The notes under the pieces: model-generated
Databases searched by the model: none
What the model was told of the DNA's origin: nothing
The model's input: the letters and a program-made list of their open reading frames with translations, nothing else
In this document: positions 62,724 to 64,000 of the stretch, piece by piece
Position numbering within the stretch: the first letter of the stretch is position 1
How the letters are laid out: each line of letters opens with the position of its first letter
NCBI RefSeq assembly: GCF_947495025.1
Contig: NZ_CANLXG010000003.1
Span: 620,001 to 684,000, forward strand
Origin: an uncultured Roseobacter sp.
GTDB taxonomy: Bacteria; Pseudomonadota; Alphaproteobacteria; Rhodobacterales; Rhodobacteraceae
Length of the DNA stretch: 64,000 bases
Reading direction: 5' to 3'
Translations under genes and position numbers: made by a program

Positions 62724-63361
62724 CGCTGTGCGGCGTCCTGCTTGAGACGGGTCATGAAAGCAACCGAGATATGCTCGCGCAATGCCTCATCGGCCGCATC
62801 GGCATTCCGGGCCTCTATCGCCCGGACGATCTTGTCGTGTTCAGACTGAGCTATGGCGCCGCGCCCCTGTGCGGCCAGCGACGTCGTCGCCATCAGAGCC
62901 ATCGTGCGGTGTACCAGATCGAGCTGCTGCACGAGATAGCGGTTGTGGGAGGCCAGATGGATCTGTTTGTGAAACCGCCTGTTTGCGCGCGACAGCGCCG
63001 CAGGGTTCTCGGTCAGAGCGTTGTCCTCTTCGACCATCTCTCTGAGAATACGCACTTCCTCGCCGGTGGCGTGCTGTGCTGCCAGCCGCGCAGCGAGTCC
63101 CTCCAGTTCACGGCGAACGACATAAAGTTCGGCCATCTGGTTATGATCCAGTGACGCCACGATCAGGCTGCGGCCGTCACGTGCCAGTAACGACTGCGTC
63201 TCCAGCCGCTGCAGTGCCTCGCGCACCGGCGTACGGGATACGCCGAAACGCTCGGCCAGTTCGCTCTCGACCAGTCTGTCACCGGGGCGGTAAACGCCCA
63301 GATCAATCGCCTCGAGTATCATGGAATAGGCATCGGTCTGAGGGGGTTTCTGCAATGCCAT
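62708..63361 (-). CDS. GntR-family (FadR/VanR subgroup) transcriptional regulator
   Basis: A 217-residue protein with winged HTH YRPGDRLVESELAERFGVSR followed by TPVREALQRLETQ, and the all-helical FadR-type ligand domain (FCD) with metal-type residues in NRRFHKQIHLASHNRYLVQQ. It is convergent with the glycosyltransferase gene and divergent from the HAD gene; the target is not evident from the context. Confidence 0.92.
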   Translation of the reverse strand: MALQKPPQTDAYSMILEAIDLGVYRPGDRLVESELAERFGVSRTPVREALQRLETQSLLARDGRSLIVASLDHNQMAELYVVRRELEGLAARLAAQHATGEEVRILREMVEEDNALTENPAALSRANRRFHKQIHLASHNRYLVQQLDLVHRTMALMATTSLAAQGRGAIAQSEHDKIVRAIEARNADAADEALREHISVAFMTRLKQDAAQRQDES

Positions 63362-63464
63362 AAGTATCTCTTTCCAAAGTGTTTACCCACCTTAACGATC
63401 TGCGGGCCCGACAGGCAACCCTGCGGGGTCTTGCACAAACCGCTGACCGATGTATCTCAGTTCC

Positions 63465-64000
63465 ATGCCAAAGAATGCTTTTTCACATGTCCGTACCTGG
63501 GTTTTCGATCTGGACCACACCCTTTACCCACCGTCTGCGCGTCTTTTTGACCTGATCGAGGTGCGGATGACGCGGTGGGTCATGGATACACTGTCCGTTG
63601 ACCAGGCCGAGGCCGACCGGCTCCGCAGGCATTACTGGGCGATACACGGCACGACGCTTGCCGGGCTGATGCGGGAACACGACGTGGACCCGGACCCTTA
63701 TCTGGAAGACGTTCACGACATCCCGATGGACAGCCTGCAGCCGGACCCGGATCTGGCCCGTCTTATCAGAGATCTGCCAGGGCGCAGGATCGTTTATACG
63801 AATGGCTGCGCGCCTTATGCCGAACGGGTGCTGGAGGCGCGCGGCCTTGCAGGTGTTTTTGATGCCGTTTACGGTGTTGAGCACGCAGCCTACCTGCCAA
63901 AACCCGAGGTAAAGGCCTTTGAAACAGTCTTTGGCAAAGACGGTCTCGAGCCCGGAAAGGCAGCAATGTTCGAGGATGATTCACGCAATCTTAAAGCCCC
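63465..64000 (+). CDS. HAD-family pyrimidine 5'-nucleotidase (partial, cut by window end)
   Basis: 178 codons are visible with no stop before the window end. HAD motifs are I WVFDLDHTLYPPSAR, II IVYTNGCAPYAER, III KPEVKAF, and IV MFEDDSRNLKAP. The pattern DLDHTLYP with a helical cap matches pyrimidine 5'-nucleotidases (SDT1/YjjG-like), which dephosphorylate UMP or related nucleotides. The start is 63465 (MPKNAFSHVRTWVF) or an in-frame ATG at 63450. About 40 C-terminal residues are expected outside the window. Confidence 0.9.
   Translation, partial: MPKNAFSHVRTWVFDLDHTLYPPSARLFDLIEVRMTRWVMDTLSVDQAEADRLRRHYWAIHGTTLAGLMREHDVDPDPYLEDVHDIPMDSLQPDPDLARLIRDLPGRRIVYTNGCAPYAERVLEARGLAGVFDAVYGVEHAAYLPKPEVKAFETVFGKDGLEPGKAAMFEDDSRNLKA

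Overview
The window reads as a chromosomal segment of a marine alphaproteobacterium of the Rhodobacteraceae (Roseobacter group). The evidence is the aa3 oxidase subunit I gene standing alone, a VPLPA-CTERM protein, RTX/type I secretion genes with CHRD modules, a perfect CtrA-type box (TTAA-N7-TTAAC), the run of dacA, tmk, holB, tatD and an MBL hydrolase, and a high-GC coding style with many 4-base ATGA/GTGA gene overlaps. This taxonomic call is an inference from gene content; no rRNA is present. Two tRNAs are present (Ser-TGA, Leu-GAG).

Layout. 1-7.3 kb: a LysR regulator converges on a type I secretion operon on the minus strand (RTX/CHRD giant exoprotein, ABC exporter, HlyD adaptor). 7.3-11 kb: a gene-poor stretch with a DUF3179 exported protein and a NYN/OST-HTH putative ribonuclease. 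11-11.7 kb: decayed fragments of a sugar ABC ATPase and a Gfo/Idh/MocA dehydrogenase. 11.8-22.8 kb: a peptide-type uptake and hydrolysis locus made of a dipeptide/oligopeptide ABC transporter (SBP, two permeases, two ATPases), two M20 hydrolases, a divergent LysR regulator with an inverted-repeat operator candidate between them, and an M81/MlrC-like metallopeptidase. 23-25 kb: DinB-family protein and a fatty acid desaturase.

25.4-30 kb is the most unfamiliar part. Three consecutive plus-strand genes encode a secreted helical protein with a Cys-rich SUEL-lectin-like C-terminus, a lipoprotein of no recognised family, and a large HExxHxxxxxH (metzincin-like) protein without a signal peptide. This is my main candidate for an undescribed system. 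It is followed by a two-subunit aconitase X pair, a MATE exporter, a LysE exporter with a divergent LysR regulator in more AT-rich DNA, a frameshifted cysG-like remnant, a large MscS channel and a ZntB-type transporter.

40-47 kb is a housekeeping run: SPOR lipoprotein, D-Ala-D-Ala carboxypeptidase, thymidylate kinase, DNA polymerase III delta prime, TatD nuclease, MBL hydrolase, then an AEC permease. 47-50 kb holds a LapG-like periplasmic cysteine protease facing, across a bidirectional terminator, a secreted Gly/Asp/Ala protein built almost entirely from two adjacent minisatellites. 50.7-64 kb contains tRNA-Leu, lipB, a PAS histidine kinase with a single-domain response regulator, ctaD, a VPLPA-CTERM surface protein coupled to a small HdeA/peptidoglycan-binding-like protein, DUF2244, a phosphotransferase, YqeY, carA, a c-di-GMP-type (MshEN) domain fused to a processive glycosyltransferase behind the CtrA box, a GntR regulator, and the start of a HAD pyrimidine 5'-nucleotidase cut by the window end.

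Working together: the type I secretion operon, the VPLPA-CTERM protein, the MshEN glycosyltransferase, the LapG-like protease and the Gly/Asp repeat protein all point to cell-surface and biofilm matrix building. The 12-23 kb block points to import and cleavage of small peptides or amides. All functional statements rest on motif recognition by eye; no database search was run.
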